This document shows positions 18,915-27,678 of a DNA stretch of 64,000 nucleotides, piece by piece. Position 1 is the first letter of the stretch, and every line of letters starts with the position of its first letter. The notes beneath the pieces were generated by a model. That model ran no database searches. It worked only from the letters and a program-made list of their open reading frames with translations, and was not told the origin of the DNA. The stretch lies in the NCBI GenBank assembly GCA_020639075.1, contig JACKHI010000001.1:1178001-1242000 (forward strand), given 5' to 3'. A program made the position numbers and the translations under genes. The DNA comes from Phycisphaerales bacterium. GTDB taxonomy: Bacteria; Planctomycetota; Phycisphaerae; UBA1845; UTPLA1.

Positions 18915-19102
18915 GGCGTCGGGACCGCATTATTGAAAATTCTGTGAATCTTGTTCCAGTACTGCCAGGCCCTATGCCGACTGGCCTATCCGCGCCTCGG
19001 CCGCCCGCTTTCGCACATCAGACCTTGCGGCATCCCGACTCGATTCGAACCCCATCATCGGAATTCGCGGGCCGACTCCCAGCGGCAGCCCCCGGGGACG
19101 AA

Positions 19103-21238
19103 TCAGTCGTCGTATCCGAACTTCTTCAGGAGCGTCTTCTGTTCGCCTGCCGGCATCGCGGCGTAGGCTCTCGGTTCCATCGACCAGCTGGATCGCCCCT
19201 GGGTCAAAGTCCGCAGCTTCGTGGCGTACTGAAACATTTCAGCCAGGGGTACTTCCGCGTGAATGACCCGATCCGAGCCACGCATCTCGGTCTCCTGAAT
19301 GATCCCGCGACGGGCACTGAGATCCCCGCTGACAGGCCCGAAATAGTCGTCCGGCACAGTGACCTCCAGCTTCATCATCGGCTCCAGCATGATCGGTCCG
19401 GCATGCCGTACGGCATCCTCAAACGCCGCCCGAGCCGCATTTTCGAACGCCAATTCGGTACTTTCCGACTCGTGCTGCACGGCATCCAGCAATGTGGCCC
19501 GGACGTTCAGCAGCGGATACCCGGCGAGCGGACCGACGAATAGGCAATCCTTGATCCCCTGCTGAATCGCCGCCAGAAACTCGGGTCGGAGGTTCGAATC
19601 CTCCGGCAACCGATTCCGGAACTCGTAAGTCGTTGTCGAGCCCGCAACCGGCTCGAACGGCTCCACTTGAACCTTGACCGTCGCCTGCTGAGGACCGCTG
19701 GCCGTCGTGATCTCGAATTTCTTCAGCGATTCGCCCCGGGACTTGATTGTCTCGCGATACGCGACCAGCGGTTCTCCGACGTTGACTTGGACCTTGAAAT
19801 CCTGCGCCAGCTTGTAGGTGAGCACCTCCAGATGAAGCTCACCCATTCCGCTGAGAATCGTCTGCCCGGTGTCCGTATTCGTCCGATGCTGAAACGTCGG
19901 ATCCTGCTTTTCCATCTTCGTCAGGGCTTCCGCCAATGCGTCCTTGTCTTTCGTGTTCTTCGGCTCGACGGAAACGGACAATACGGGCTCCGGAAACTCA
20001 ATCCGGCCCAGCAGGACCGGATTATTCTGATCGCAGATCGTATCCCCGGTCAGGGCGTCCTTCAGGCCCAATACCGCGATGATCTCGCCCGGACCGGCCC
20101 GATCGATCTGCTCACGCCGCTTGGCGAACATCCGGAACAACCGGCTGACATTCTCCTTTTTGCCCGTGTTGTGGATGTACGCCCGCAGATTCGACTTGAA
20201 CACGCCGCTGTAGACCCGGATGAAGTACAGATCGAGCGGCTTATCAGCCACAATCTTGAAAATGTAGGCCGCCAGCGGATCCTTTTCGCTCGGCTTGCGA
20301 ATGACCGGCGTCTGATCGTCCGCGGATTTGACCCCAGTAATCGGTGGCACATCCAGCGGCGACGGCAGGTAATCCACAACGCCGTCCAGCAAGCGCTGCA
20401 CGCCGATCCGCTTCAGGGAACTGCCGCAGAAAATCGGCTGTGCCGCATTCGTGACAGTGGCTTTTCTCAACGCCCGCTTGATCTCTTCGACGTCCAGCGG
20501 CGTATCGGCGAAGAACTTCTCCATCAGCTCCTCGTCGTATTCCGCCGCCTTCTCCTCCAGATGGCGACGCCAGAATTCGGCGTCGTCCTTGCACTCAGCC
20601 GGAATTTCGACTTCGTCGACCTTCTCCCCCATGTCCCCATGAAACAGGTAAGCCTTCATCGTCAGAAGGTCGATCACGCCCTGGAATGTGCTGTCCGCAC
20701 CGATCGGAATCTGCACGGGAATCGGGTCAGACGTCAGCCGCTTGCCGATCGACTCCACAGAGGCGTAGAAGTCCGCGCCCATCTTGTCCATCTTGTTGAT
20801 GAAGCAGATCCGCGGAACCTTGTAGCGATCCGCCTGCCGCCAGACGGTCTCTGACTGCGCCTCGACGCCCTCTTTCGCGTCGAAAACGATGATCGCACCA
20901 TCCAGAACGCGCAACGATCGCTCGACTTCCGCAGTGAAATCGACGTGGCCGGGCGTATCGATCAGATTGACAGTGTGGCCCTTCCAGGGAAACGTGACGG
21001 CTGCGCTGAAGATCGTGATGCCGCGATCCTGCTCCTGCTCGTCGAAGTCCGTCGCCGTCGTCCCGTCGTCGACGTCCCCCATCTTATGGGTCTTTCCGGC
21101 GTAATAGAGGATGCGCTCAGTCGTCGTCGTCTTGCCCGCGTCAATGTGCGCCGCGACACCGATATTCCGCAATAGGGACAGGGGCGAGGTTTCAGTGTCG
21201 GATTCGTCGTCTTTCTTCTCGCTGGCGGCGGCGGGCAT
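19103..21238 (-). CDS. fusA: elongation factor G (translocation GTPase)
   Basis: GTPase that drives ribosome translocation and recycling, 711 residues from the ATG at 21238 (GAGGAG ribosome site). G1 is GVAAHIDAGKTTTT (27-40), switch I ends RGITIFSAA, G3 is DTPGH (94-98), and G4 NKMD and the domain II-V blocks follow; domain III has GMGELHLEVL and domain IV GPQQATVKVQVEPF-like segments. A 62-residue upstream extension (to 21424) is not conserved. rpsL, rpsG and tuf are not beside it, unlike the usual str operon; it lies directly upstream of rpsJ. Which EF-G subfamily (EF-G I, spdEFG or EF-G II) applies cannot be settled by eye. Confidence 0.9.
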   Translation of the reverse strand: MPAAASEKKDDESDTETSPLSLLRNIGVAAHIDAGKTTTTERILYYAGKTHKMGDVDDGTTATDFDEQEQDRGITIFSAAVTFPWKGHTVNLIDTPGHVDFTAEVERSLRVLDGAIIVFDAKEGVEAQSETVWRQADRYKVPRICFINKMDKMGADFYASVESIGKRLTSDPIPVQIPIGADSTFQGVIDLLTMKAYLFHGDMGEKVDEVEIPAECKDDAEFWRRHLEEKAAEYDEELMEKFFADTPLDVEEIKRALRKATVTNAAQPIFCGSSLKRIGVQRLLDGVVDYLPSPLDVPPITGVKSADDQTPVIRKPSEKDPLAAYIFKIVADKPLDLYFIRVYSGVFKSNLRAYIHNTGKKENVSRLFRMFAKRREQIDRAGPGEIIAVLGLKDALTGDTICDQNNPVLLGRIEFPEPVLSVSVEPKNTKDKDALAEALTKMEKQDPTFQHRTNTDTGQTILSGMGELHLEVLTYKLAQDFKVQVNVGEPLVAYRETIKSRGESLKKFEITTASGPQQATVKVQVEPFEPVAGSTTTYEFRNRLPEDSNLRPEFLAAIQQGIKDCLFVGPLAGYPLLNVRATLLDAVQHESESTELAFENAARAAFEDAVRHAGPIMLEPMMKLEVTVPDDYFGPVSGDLSARRGIIQETEMRGSDRVIHAEVPLAEMFQYATKLRTLTQGRSSWSMEPRAYAAMPAGEQKTLLKKFGYDD

Positions 21239-21347
21239 GTTGGGGCTCCTCGGACGTCGGGAATTCGCAATCGAGCCTGTTGCGACAGGCGAATACAAAG
21301 AGCGGTAGCTTAGATTCTCTTCGCGCCATTCACAACACGGAACGCGA

Positions 21348-22052
21348 TCATCCGAATTCCCCCGCGACCCGTCGATCTCGAATGCCCAGATATGACTCAA
21401 CGCGGCGTTCCACAAATAGCGCATGATCGCTGTCCATCAGGCCGCTGAGGATCTTCCGCTTGCCGCCGCCCTTCTTCGACGCGAACAGCTCATAGCTCAC
21501 GCTGGTCCCATTCTCACCCCGCGAAATCTTCTGTTTGCAATAGAGCTGATCGATCTGCTCGACGGGCATCCGCAAGGCGCCGAACCATGGCATGGGGCGA
21601 TGGGCGACCGACAACTCGCGACTGTCTACGACGATCTCCGTGCGATTCACGAATCCTGCGATTGTCCAGTACGTCAGACCGACGCCGACGGCGACATGGA
21701 GCACCGGAAAGACGCTCATGATCCACGGAGCGTCCTTCGTCAGCGCAATGTAGTACCAGAAGACCAGAAACCCGTCCCACGCGATGCAGAAGAAGACCAT
21801 GAAGAAGTAAAGCGGGGAATACCAACGACGTATGATTCGAAGCCCTGATCCCGATTCATCGACCCGAATCGACTTCGGTTGCGGGACGTTCTTGTCGACG
21901 CGGCGATCGTGTCGCGCGCGCTCATCGGATTCTTCGAAAACGCCGCCCAGACTGAACAACGCCTGGCACGCCCTGCACTTCGCGGCCATCGTGCTCAGAT
22001 TCATGTCGTCCGCGGGAATCTTCGCACCGCATTGCGGACAAAAAACGTTCAT
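21348..22052 (-). CDS. zinc-ribbon membrane protein, function unknown
   Basis: A 234-residue protein. The N-terminus is a zinc ribbon, CPQC (Cys5, 8) and CRAC (Cys26, 29). Then follow a charged linker, two transmembrane segments (~80-100 and ~112-135) and a C-terminal soluble part with a basic GGGKRKILSGL stretch. The start at 22052 (MNVFCPQCG) is preferred; a TTG at 22067 would add five residues. Such ribbon-plus-membrane proteins are common in planctomycetes and their job is not known. It is 109 bp upstream of fusA on the same strand and divergent from the amidohydrolase at 22167. Confidence 0.8.
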   Translation of the reverse strand: MNVFCPQCGAKIPADDMNLSTMAAKCRACQALFSLGGVFEESDERARHDRRVDKNVPQPKSIRVDESGSGLRIIRRWYSPLYFFMVFFCIAWDGFLVFWYYIALTKDAPWIMSVFPVLHVAVGVGLTYWTIAGFVNRTEIVVDSRELSVAHRPMPWFGALRMPVEQIDQLYCKQKISRGENGTSVSYELFASKKGGGKRKILSGLMDSDHALFVERRVESYLGIRDRRVAGEFG

Positions 22053-22099
22053 ACCGAGCTTCTCCAAGTCAAGGTCGACCTCATCACCATTAACTTTAT

Positions 22100-22128
22100 C
22101 TGAAAATGCGGCCGATACGCTTTATAAT
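22100..22128 (+). promoter_or_regulatory. promoter of the amidohydrolase gene
   Basis: A perfect -10 box TATAAT at 22123-22128 with a partial -35 (CTGAAA, 22100-22105) 17 bp upstream. Transcription would start near 22135, about 30 nt before the ATG at 22167, which has a GGGAG ribosome site. It lies in the divergent gap with the zinc-ribbon gene. Confidence 0.55.
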
Positions 22129-22166
22129 CCGGTTTTTGCATTCGAACGAACCGCGGGAGCGCACGC

Positions 22167-23033
22167 ATGATCATCGACGTCCACACGCACTTGAACAACT
22201 ACCACGAGGACCGCGTCCGCTCCATCACAGAGTGCCTCGACAATCTCGAGAAGGAAATGGAGGCCAACGGCGTCGGCTACGCCCTTGTGCTCACCTCCTA
22301 CAAGGTCACGGAGCATCGCCCCTCGACCGCCAGCGTCATCGAGGCCACGGCCGAGTATCCGCACATATCCGTCGTCGCCGGCATCAGCTATCTCAATTAC
22401 AAGGAACGCGATCTGCGGGAAGTCAGCGACTACATGCAGGAAGGCCTCGTCAAGGGCCTCAAACTCTACCCCGGCTACGAGCCGTTCTATCCGCACGACA
22501 AACGCTGCCAGGTCATCTATGAACTCGCCCAGGAATACGACGTCCCCGTCATGATCCACACGGGCGATACCTACACGCCCAAGGGAAAAGTGCGCTACGC
22601 CCATCCGATCCACATTGACGACATCGCCGTCGACTTCCCCGAGGTCAAGTTCGTCATCTGCCACTTGGGCAACCCGTGGATCCGCGACTGCATGGAAGTG
22701 GTGTACAAGAATGCGAATGTCTATACCGACGTCTCCGGCCTCGTGCTCGGCGACTTCGAGGATCGATTCGAGAAGTTCATGCTGGGCCAGATCCGCGAGG
22801 CGATTCTCTACGCCGGCGAACCGCAGAAGTTCCTCTACGGCACCGACTGGCCGATCTCCAACATGGCGTCGTACATCAAGTTCATCGACGGCCTCGGCCT
22901 GACGGACGACGCCCACGAGATGATCATGTGGAAGAACGCCGCCAAGCTCTTCAAGATCGGTCAAGACGATCTGGCCGACGTCGATGACGACCCGCCGCCG
23001 CCCGGCAAGAAGAAGCCCGTCTTCAAGGACTAA
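22167..23033 (+). CDS. amidohydrolase-2 family (metal-dependent TIM-barrel hydrolase)
   Basis: A 288-residue TIM-barrel protein of the amidohydrolase-2 (ACMSD-like) superfamily. Metal-site residues are visible: HTH at 6-8, a strand KGLKLYPGYEP (97-106), His131 in VMIHTGDT, His166 in FVICHLGNPW and Asp227 in LYGTDWPISN. Such enzymes act on cyclic amides or decarboxylate aromatic acids; the substrate here cannot be named. The last ~25 residues are acidic then Pro/Lys-rich and beyond the domain. No signal peptide, so cytoplasmic. It stands alone with its own promoter. Confidence 0.88.
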   Translation: MIIDVHTHLNNYHEDRVRSITECLDNLEKEMEANGVGYALVLTSYKVTEHRPSTASVIEATAEYPHISVVAGISYLNYKERDLREVSDYMQEGLVKGLKLYPGYEPFYPHDKRCQVIYELAQEYDVPVMIHTGDTYTPKGKVRYAHPIHIDDIAVDFPEVKFVICHLGNPWIRDCMEVVYKNANVYTDVSGLVLGDFEDRFEKFMLGQIREAILYAGEPQKFLYGTDWPISNMASYIKFIDGLGLTDDAHEMIMWKNAAKLFKIGQDDLADVDDDPPPPGKKKPVFKD

Positions 23034-23510
23034 GCCGATATCGCAATCGCGGATGTCGAATGCCCGCGCAGCGATCGATTGCCGCGTCAACGCACCCGTC
23101 TGCACGCTCGAACCGAGTCGCCGACCCGACGGATTGAATCGAATTATCAGAAACTCCGCAGAATTATTGGCCGATGCCGGAATTTTCTCGCCCCGAGATT
23201 TCACCATGCTCATGCAATAACCCTCTCCGGCGGACGTTATTCTCGCTTTTGATCCAATTCTGACGAATGCCGCGATAACGCCCCGATCTGAAGTGTGCGA
23301 CGCATGAACGCAATCGCACGGCACGCTTCACGCACGGCGCATAACCCAACGTGACATTCATGTAACACAGAAATCCCGGCGACGTCCGCGCGCGCATCGC
23401 CGCGCCAACGTCGAAATTCGACACGTGTCTATCCGCCCGTTGCCGACGCGAGTCGGAACCGAACGACTGGCGGCGTTATGAAGACGCCCTTTGCAAGAGG
23501 AGTAGAAACC
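23034..23510 (+). other. intergenic region before the secreted repeat protein
   Basis: 477 bp without a supportable gene. It holds a small palindrome, GTCGAAATTCGAC (23410-23422), and several short inverted repeats but no clear terminator or -10/-35 pair. The ribosome site AGAGGAG at its end (23496-23502) belongs to the next gene. Confidence 0.5.
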
Positions 23511-24236
23511 ATGAAACGCTTCGCTTCCCTCATCCTGACGCTTTCACTGTCCAGCGCAACATCGCTCTTCGCGGCGGACGCCGTCGCAACGAGCATCGCC
23601 ACCAACGGCGGATCGAGTTCCTCGTCGGCGTACGCCGTCGGCAACGGCTCGGCGCAGTCACACGCCGCCGCCACCAATGGCGGTCGCGCCATCTCGAACG
23701 CGACGGCGATCGGCAGCCGTCGCGGCGAGGCGATCAGCACGTCGATCGCAACAGCCGATCACGGCCTCGCCGTCAGCAACTCGACGGCAAGAGCCAACGC
23801 CCGCTTCGGCGGACGCTCCCTCGCCGTCAGCGACAGCGTCGCGGGAACCGTCGGCGGCGTTGCGATCAGCAATAGCGACGCGAATGCGAGCTCGCGATTC
23901 GGCGGCCGCGCGATCAGCCGCTCGTCATCAATCGCGCTGAGCACCTACGGCACGGCGATCAGCAACAGTCGCGCCAACAGCAACGGACGATTCGGCGGAC
24001 ACGCCGTCGCAGAGAGTGAATCGCTCTCCGACACGATCGGCGGCTTCGCAACGAGCGATGTCGATGTGGATTCTGACGCGCGATTCCACGCTCGATCGCA
24101 GGCCAACGGCGTCGGCATCAGCGTCAGCGGTCCCTACCAGTCGAGCCGCGCAAACGTCCGCGCGACAAGCCGCGCCAGCCGATTCGGCTCCAGCCGCGTC
24201 AACGCGACGGCGATTGAAGTGAAACGCTCGTACTGA
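23511..24236 (+). CDS. secreted protein with 31-residue repeats (Ser/Ala/Asn/Gly-rich)
   Basis: A 241-residue exported protein. The start at 23511 (MKRFASLILT) has an excellent ribosome site (AGAGGAG, 8 bp); an in-frame ATG at 23478 would add 11 residues before the signal peptide. Cleavage is expected after LFA (~21). The mature part is built from tandem 31-residue units at 85-115, 116-146 and 147-177, each starting G-x-A-x-S-N-S and centred on RFGGR/H, with degenerate units at 27-84 and 178-208. Alternating small and polar residues suggest a beta-solenoid or beta-roll like the heads of YadA-type adhesins; this is inferred. No membrane anchor or sorting signal is seen. It pairs with the gene at 24351. 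Not recognised as a named family. Confidence 0.8.
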   Translation: MKRFASLILTLSLSSATSLFAADAVATSIATNGGSSSSSAYAVGNGSAQSHAAATNGGRAISNATAIGSRRGEAISTSIATADHGLAVSNSTARANARFGGRSLAVSDSVAGTVGGVAISNSDANASSRFGGRAISRSSSIALSTYGTAISNSRANSNGRFGGHAVAESESLSDTIGGFATSDVDVDSDARFHARSQANGVGISVSGPYQSSRANVRATSRASRFGSSRVNATAIEVKRSY

Positions 24237-24251
24237 GCAACTCCAATGTTC

Positions 24252-24285
24252 GACGGTCGCGGCTCACGAGAGAGCCGCGACCGTC
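24252..24285 (+). terminator. strong hairpin after the repeat-protein gene
   Basis: A perfect 14-bp stem, GACGGTCGCGGCTC (24252-24265) with its complement at 24272-24285 and a 6-nt loop. It lies 16 bp after the stop of the 23511 gene and 66 bp before the next start. No T-tract follows, so it may act as a partial terminator or mRNA stabiliser between the two secreted genes. Confidence 0.6.
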
Positions 24286-24350
24286 AGTGAGCGATACCAA
24301 CAAATCAGCAACAAGGCTCGGAGCCTGAACGAACGAAAGGACAGCCACCG

Positions 24351-24947
24351 ATGAAAACGAACAACGCGAACAACAAGAGCACCCGCAACCTCTCGACCAC
24401 TTTGGGCTTCTTCGCCGCCCTTGCCCTGGCGACGAACGCCTTCGCCGGCGAAGCCAGCAGCAGCGCGTCGGCCGGCACGAACCGATTCGGGCCCGGCACC
24501 GCCTCGGCGACGGCCGGCTACAGCGGCAGCGGAACCGGCATCGTCCGAACCAACACGCACAGCGGCGACAACTTCAGCTTCGGTCGCGGCGTCTCCGTCG
24601 GCATCGACGAGAACGGGCTGAGCCTCAGCGCCAGCCACGCCATCGCCACGCAGAACGGACCGGCCATCGCGAGCAACTTCAACCTCTCGATCGGTCTCGA
24701 CGGCAGCGTTTCCAGCAGCCGCGGCGTCAGCGTCGCACAGGGCGGACAGTCGCGCAGCGCCTTCGCCGGCGGCAGCGCGGGATCGACGCACGGAAACACC
24801 GTCGCGACGTCAACCGCCGGCGGCAACACGGTTCGCGGCGGCAACGTCCGTGCGACGACGCACTCCGACACGACGCGCGTCATTGATCGTCGAGTCGCGA
24901 CGCGCCGGGACATTGCACCCCGACACGTGTACCGAATCCGACGCTAA
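24351..24947 (+). CDS. small secreted Ser/Gly/Ala-rich protein
   Basis: A 198-residue exported protein. Residues 1-32 form a signal peptide (positive start, then FFAALALATNAFA with cleavage after AFA). The mature part is Ser/Ala/Gly/Thr-rich with alternating short hydrophobic residues (GRGVSVGIDENGLSLSASHA at 79-98; RGVSVAQGG at 124-132) and ends in a strongly basic, Arg-rich tail (~175-198). AAAGGA serves as ribosome site. It resembles the upstream 23511 protein in composition and probably in extracellular role, but shares no clear repeat unit. No known domain recognised. Confidence 0.78.
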   Translation: MKTNNANNKSTRNLSTTLGFFAALALATNAFAGEASSSASAGTNRFGPGTASATAGYSGSGTGIVRTNTHSGDNFSFGRGVSVGIDENGLSLSASHAIATQNGPAIASNFNLSIGLDGSVSSSRGVSVAQGGQSRSAFAGGSAGSTHGNTVATSTAGGNTVRGGNVRATTHSDTTRVIDRRVATRRDIAPRHVYRIRR

Positions 24948-24961
24948 CGACAAGCACTCTC

Positions 24962-25001
24962 CGCCGCCCCGAGAAAACAGCGCCGAATACTCGGGGCGGC
25001 G
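24962..25001 (+). terminator. GC-rich hairpin after the secreted protein pair
   Basis: A perfect 12-bp stem, CGCCGCCCCGAG (24962-24973) and its complement at 24990-25001, with a 16-nt loop, starting 15 bp after the stop of the 24351 gene. The next gene is convergent. No T-run. A second inverted repeat, AACGGTCCG/CGGACCGTT (25025-25033, 25079-25087), lies just beyond the end of the CorA gene and may serve that side. Confidence 0.55.
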
Positions 25002-25091
25002 ATCCAGGCGGTGGCCTGTCACAAGAACGGTCCGAGCGCCCGCGAGACTCGCCCAAGAGGCGGCAAACTCCCGGCGATCGGACCGTTCGCG

Positions 25092-26057
25092 TTACAACCA
25101 ATTCTTGCGTTTGAAAAAACCGAACAGCATGCCCGCCAGCCCCAGCATGACCAACAGCACGACCCAGATCCCGTACGGCTCCTTCGGAGAGGGCCACATC
25201 GCGACGTTCATGCCGTAAATACTGGTCAAAAGCGACAGCGGAAGAAGAATGCTCGCGAACACCGTCAATACGCGCATGATCTCGTTCGTTCGATGCGCCA
25301 GGACGAAACTGTAATTGTCTCGCACGCCATGCAGCCGATCGCGCAGCTTGTCCGTGAATTCGACGACGATCATCAAGTGCTGACGCACATGGCTGAAGTG
25401 AAACGCCAGGGATTTGTCCATGAACGGGAAATCGTCGGAAACGATGGCGTTGATCAACTGATCCTGGGCGATTGCCAGATGACGAAGATCGGCCAGATGT
25501 CGCCGCAACGTCGATGCCTCGATCAATACGGCGTCCGTGCAACTTTTGTGCAATGAGAGATCCTCGAGACGATCCACTTCCGTCTCGATCGAATCGATGA
25601 AGAAAAGGTAGTTATCCACGATCTGATCCAGGATCGAATAGAGCACGCCGCCCGGCCCATCCGCCATCACGCCGCGGCCGTTTTTTTCCGCGCGACGCCG
25701 CATTGCGTCTATCGCGCCGATGCTCTCCGAATGGACAGTCACGATGAATCGCGCACCGCAGATGATCGACAGCTTGCGAAGCGAGTAGTCATCTCGCCCC
25801 GCTTCACCAAGCATGCTGTAGGTGACGACGAACGCATAGTCGTCGTAGTCATCGACGCGGGACCGCTGCTCTCCGGACAATGCGTCATCGACGGCTTCGC
25901 CGTCCACGCGCAGCGCTGCGGCCAGGGACTCGAGCTCGTTTTGATCGGGCGACTCGACATCGATCCAGAATCGAACATCCTCGCGTTCGACCAACGTCGA
26001 CACATCCTGAATCGAAGTCGCCTCGACGTCGTTCGACGCCGCTATCAATCTCCACAT
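25092..26057 (-). CDS. corA: CorA-type magnesium/divalent cation transporter (copy 1)
   Basis: A 321-residue inner-membrane channel of the CorA family. The long cytoplasmic domain is followed by two C-terminal transmembrane helices, with the selectivity signature YGMN at 281-284 between them (GMN 282-284) and a basic end (FFKRKNWL). The segment HRTNEIMRVLTVFASILLPLSLLTSIYGMN is the stalk helix leading to the pore (shown here only as a description of position ~255-284). It is a tandem paralogue of the gene at 26161, same length, same strand, 103 bp apart. Likely substrate Mg2+, possibly Co2+ or Ni2+. Confidence 0.93.
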   Translation of the reverse strand: MWRLIAASNDVEATSIQDVSTLVEREDVRFWIDVESPDQNELESLAAALRVDGEAVDDALSGEQRSRVDDYDDYAFVVTYSMLGEAGRDDYSLRKLSIICGARFIVTVHSESIGAIDAMRRRAEKNGRGVMADGPGGVLYSILDQIVDNYLFFIDSIETEVDRLEDLSLHKSCTDAVLIEASTLRRHLADLRHLAIAQDQLINAIVSDDFPFMDKSLAFHFSHVRQHLMIVVEFTDKLRDRLHGVRDNYSFVLAHRTNEIMRVLTVFASILLPLSLLTSIYGMNVAMWPSPKEPYGIWVVLLVMLGLAGMLFGFFKRKNWL

Positions 26058-26160
26058 GTCGCCTGGCCCTCGAAATTGCGACGCGAACGCCGACTCCCTC
26101 CTGAATCGCCCCTTCCCGCAAGTGCGTGCCTCAGTGATGCACCGTACTTCGGCCAGCGCC

Positions 26161-27126
26161 TCATAACCACTTTTTCCGTCGGAAGAACAACCAGAGACTC
26201 GCCCCGAGCACGAACATTCCGCTCAGAACCACCCCAAAGGCATGCGGGACTTCCTCGTGAGGCCACAGGGGAATGTTCATCCCGTAGATCCCCGCGACCA
26301 GCGACAGCGGGAGGAGAATACTGGCGAAGACCGTCAGGACGCGCATGATCTCGTTCGTCCGGTCCGCAATCATGAATGCGAGGTTGTCGCGCACACTGTT
26401 GAGCCGATCGCGAAGTCGATCCGCGAACTCGGCGACGGCCTTCAAATGTTCGCGCACGTGCTGGAAGTTGAATTCCACATCGTCATTCATGAACGGAAAA
26501 TCGTCGGCGAGGATGGCGGCAATGGCCTGGTCGACGGCCTGCGCGAGATGACGGATCTCCGCGAGCGCCGAACGCAGCCCCGACGTCTCTGAGAGGATCT
26601 TTCGATCGCAGTCATCCTGAAGCGACTGTTCCTCCAGCCGATCCACTTCCGTCTCGCAGTAGTCCATGAACAACACGTAGTTGTCGACCATCTGATCGAG
26701 AATCATGAAAAGCAGATTGCCCGGACCGCCGCGGAGAAGGCCGCCCTGATGGCGATCGATGCGACGATGCACCATGTCGATCGCCCGAACCGTCTCCCGA
26801 TGCACCGTGACGATGAAACGCTTGCCGCAATAGATCGCCAGCTTGCGCGGATCATAATCGTAGCGATCCGTCGGTCCGAGCATGCCGTAGGACAGGAGAA
26901 AGGCGTAGTCGTCGAAATCGTCCATGCGCGGGCGCTGTTCGCCCGTCAGACAATCCTCAATTGACTCCTGATCAAGTCCCAGGATTTGCGAGATCGACTC
27001 GAGTTCGCTCCGCTCGGGCGCCTGGACGTCGATCCAAATCACGACATCCTCGCGTTTCGCCAATTCGGGAAGGCTGTTGATGGAGGCATCCGTCGTTTCC
27101 GCCGAGTTTGTCAGGATTTGGAGCAT
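26161..27126 (-). CDS. corA: CorA-type magnesium/divalent cation transporter (copy 2)
   Basis: Also 321 residues, with GMN at 282-284 followed by IPLWP and the closing FFRRKKWL. The two copies align end to end without a gap at the motif, so they arose by duplication, but they have diverged widely in the N-terminal ~100 residues. Copy 2 is the upstream gene of the pair. No Mg2+ riboswitch (M-box or ykoK type) was recognised in the 263-bp gap upstream, which is shared with the divergent SEC-C gene. Whether the two form mixed pentamers is unknown. Confidence 0.93.
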   Translation of the reverse strand: MLQILTNSAETTDASINSLPELAKREDVVIWIDVQAPERSELESISQILGLDQESIEDCLTGEQRPRMDDFDDYAFLLSYGMLGPTDRYDYDPRKLAIYCGKRFIVTVHRETVRAIDMVHRRIDRHQGGLLRGGPGNLLFMILDQMVDNYVLFMDYCETEVDRLEEQSLQDDCDRKILSETSGLRSALAEIRHLAQAVDQAIAAILADDFPFMNDDVEFNFQHVREHLKAVAEFADRLRDRLNSVRDNLAFMIADRTNEIMRVLTVFASILLPLSLVAGIYGMNIPLWPHEEVPHAFGVVLSGMFVLGASLWLFFRRKKWL

Positions 27127-27389
27127 TCAGGTCAACTCTTCGCAAAACAGAGGCCATCAACGGGACCAGGCGATCGAATGCGCGCCGACGCCCGCATCAT
27201 CTTATCGGATTCCCGTCGGCTCCGCCGGGCGGGGAGTCAGGCGCCTCTGGCATTCAACTCTTCGCATCGGCGCGAGAGACTCCCGAGCTCAAGCAATCGC
27301 CGTGGAATCCGCTGTCTGGATTTGAAGTACCGTCCGCCGTATCCTGTCTCGATGGGGTGCGGCGACAGACGCCGCGGGAGGCGACGGAA

Positions 27390-27602
27390 ATGTCCAAAGG
27401 CGACGACAAGTTCGAACATCATTATCAGCGACAGCAGGACCAGCGAAAGGATCGAATGAAAAACCTGCCGGGTGAAGACGAGGATCCGCTTCCGCCCCCC
27501 GTCGAGCCCATTCGCAAGGAAGACGCCGAACCGGGCCGAAACGACCCGTGCCCCTGCGGCAGCGGCAAGAAGTACAAGCAGTGCTGCATCAACAAGAAGT
27601 AG
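27390..27602 (+). CDS. small SEC-C motif protein
   Basis: A 70-residue protein ending in a SEC-C zinc-binding motif, PCPCGSGKKYKQCC (Cys54, 56, 65, 66), as found at the C-terminus of SecA and in many small proteins. The first ~45 residues are very polar (His/Gln/Arg/Glu/Pro). The ATG at 27390 follows GGGAGG by 8 bp. A longer reading back to 27108 has no coding support. Role unknown; SEC-C domains bind zinc and often proteins such as SecB or ribosomes. Confidence 0.85.
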   Translation: MSKGDDKFEHHYQRQQDQRKDRMKNLPGEDEDPLPPPVEPIRKEDAEPGRNDPCPCGSGKKYKQCCINKK

Positions 27603-27678
27603 TCGTCGCCCCGGTATCCCGGAGAGTCGACGCCCGATCGCCTGTTGCGGGACCGCCCGCCGACTCTAACATGCCCGC

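Noticed and set aside
22122..23324. 400-residue minus-strand open frame
   Set aside because: It lies opposite the amidohydrolase at 22167-23033, which has metal-site residues in register; it is a GC-rich antisense shadow.
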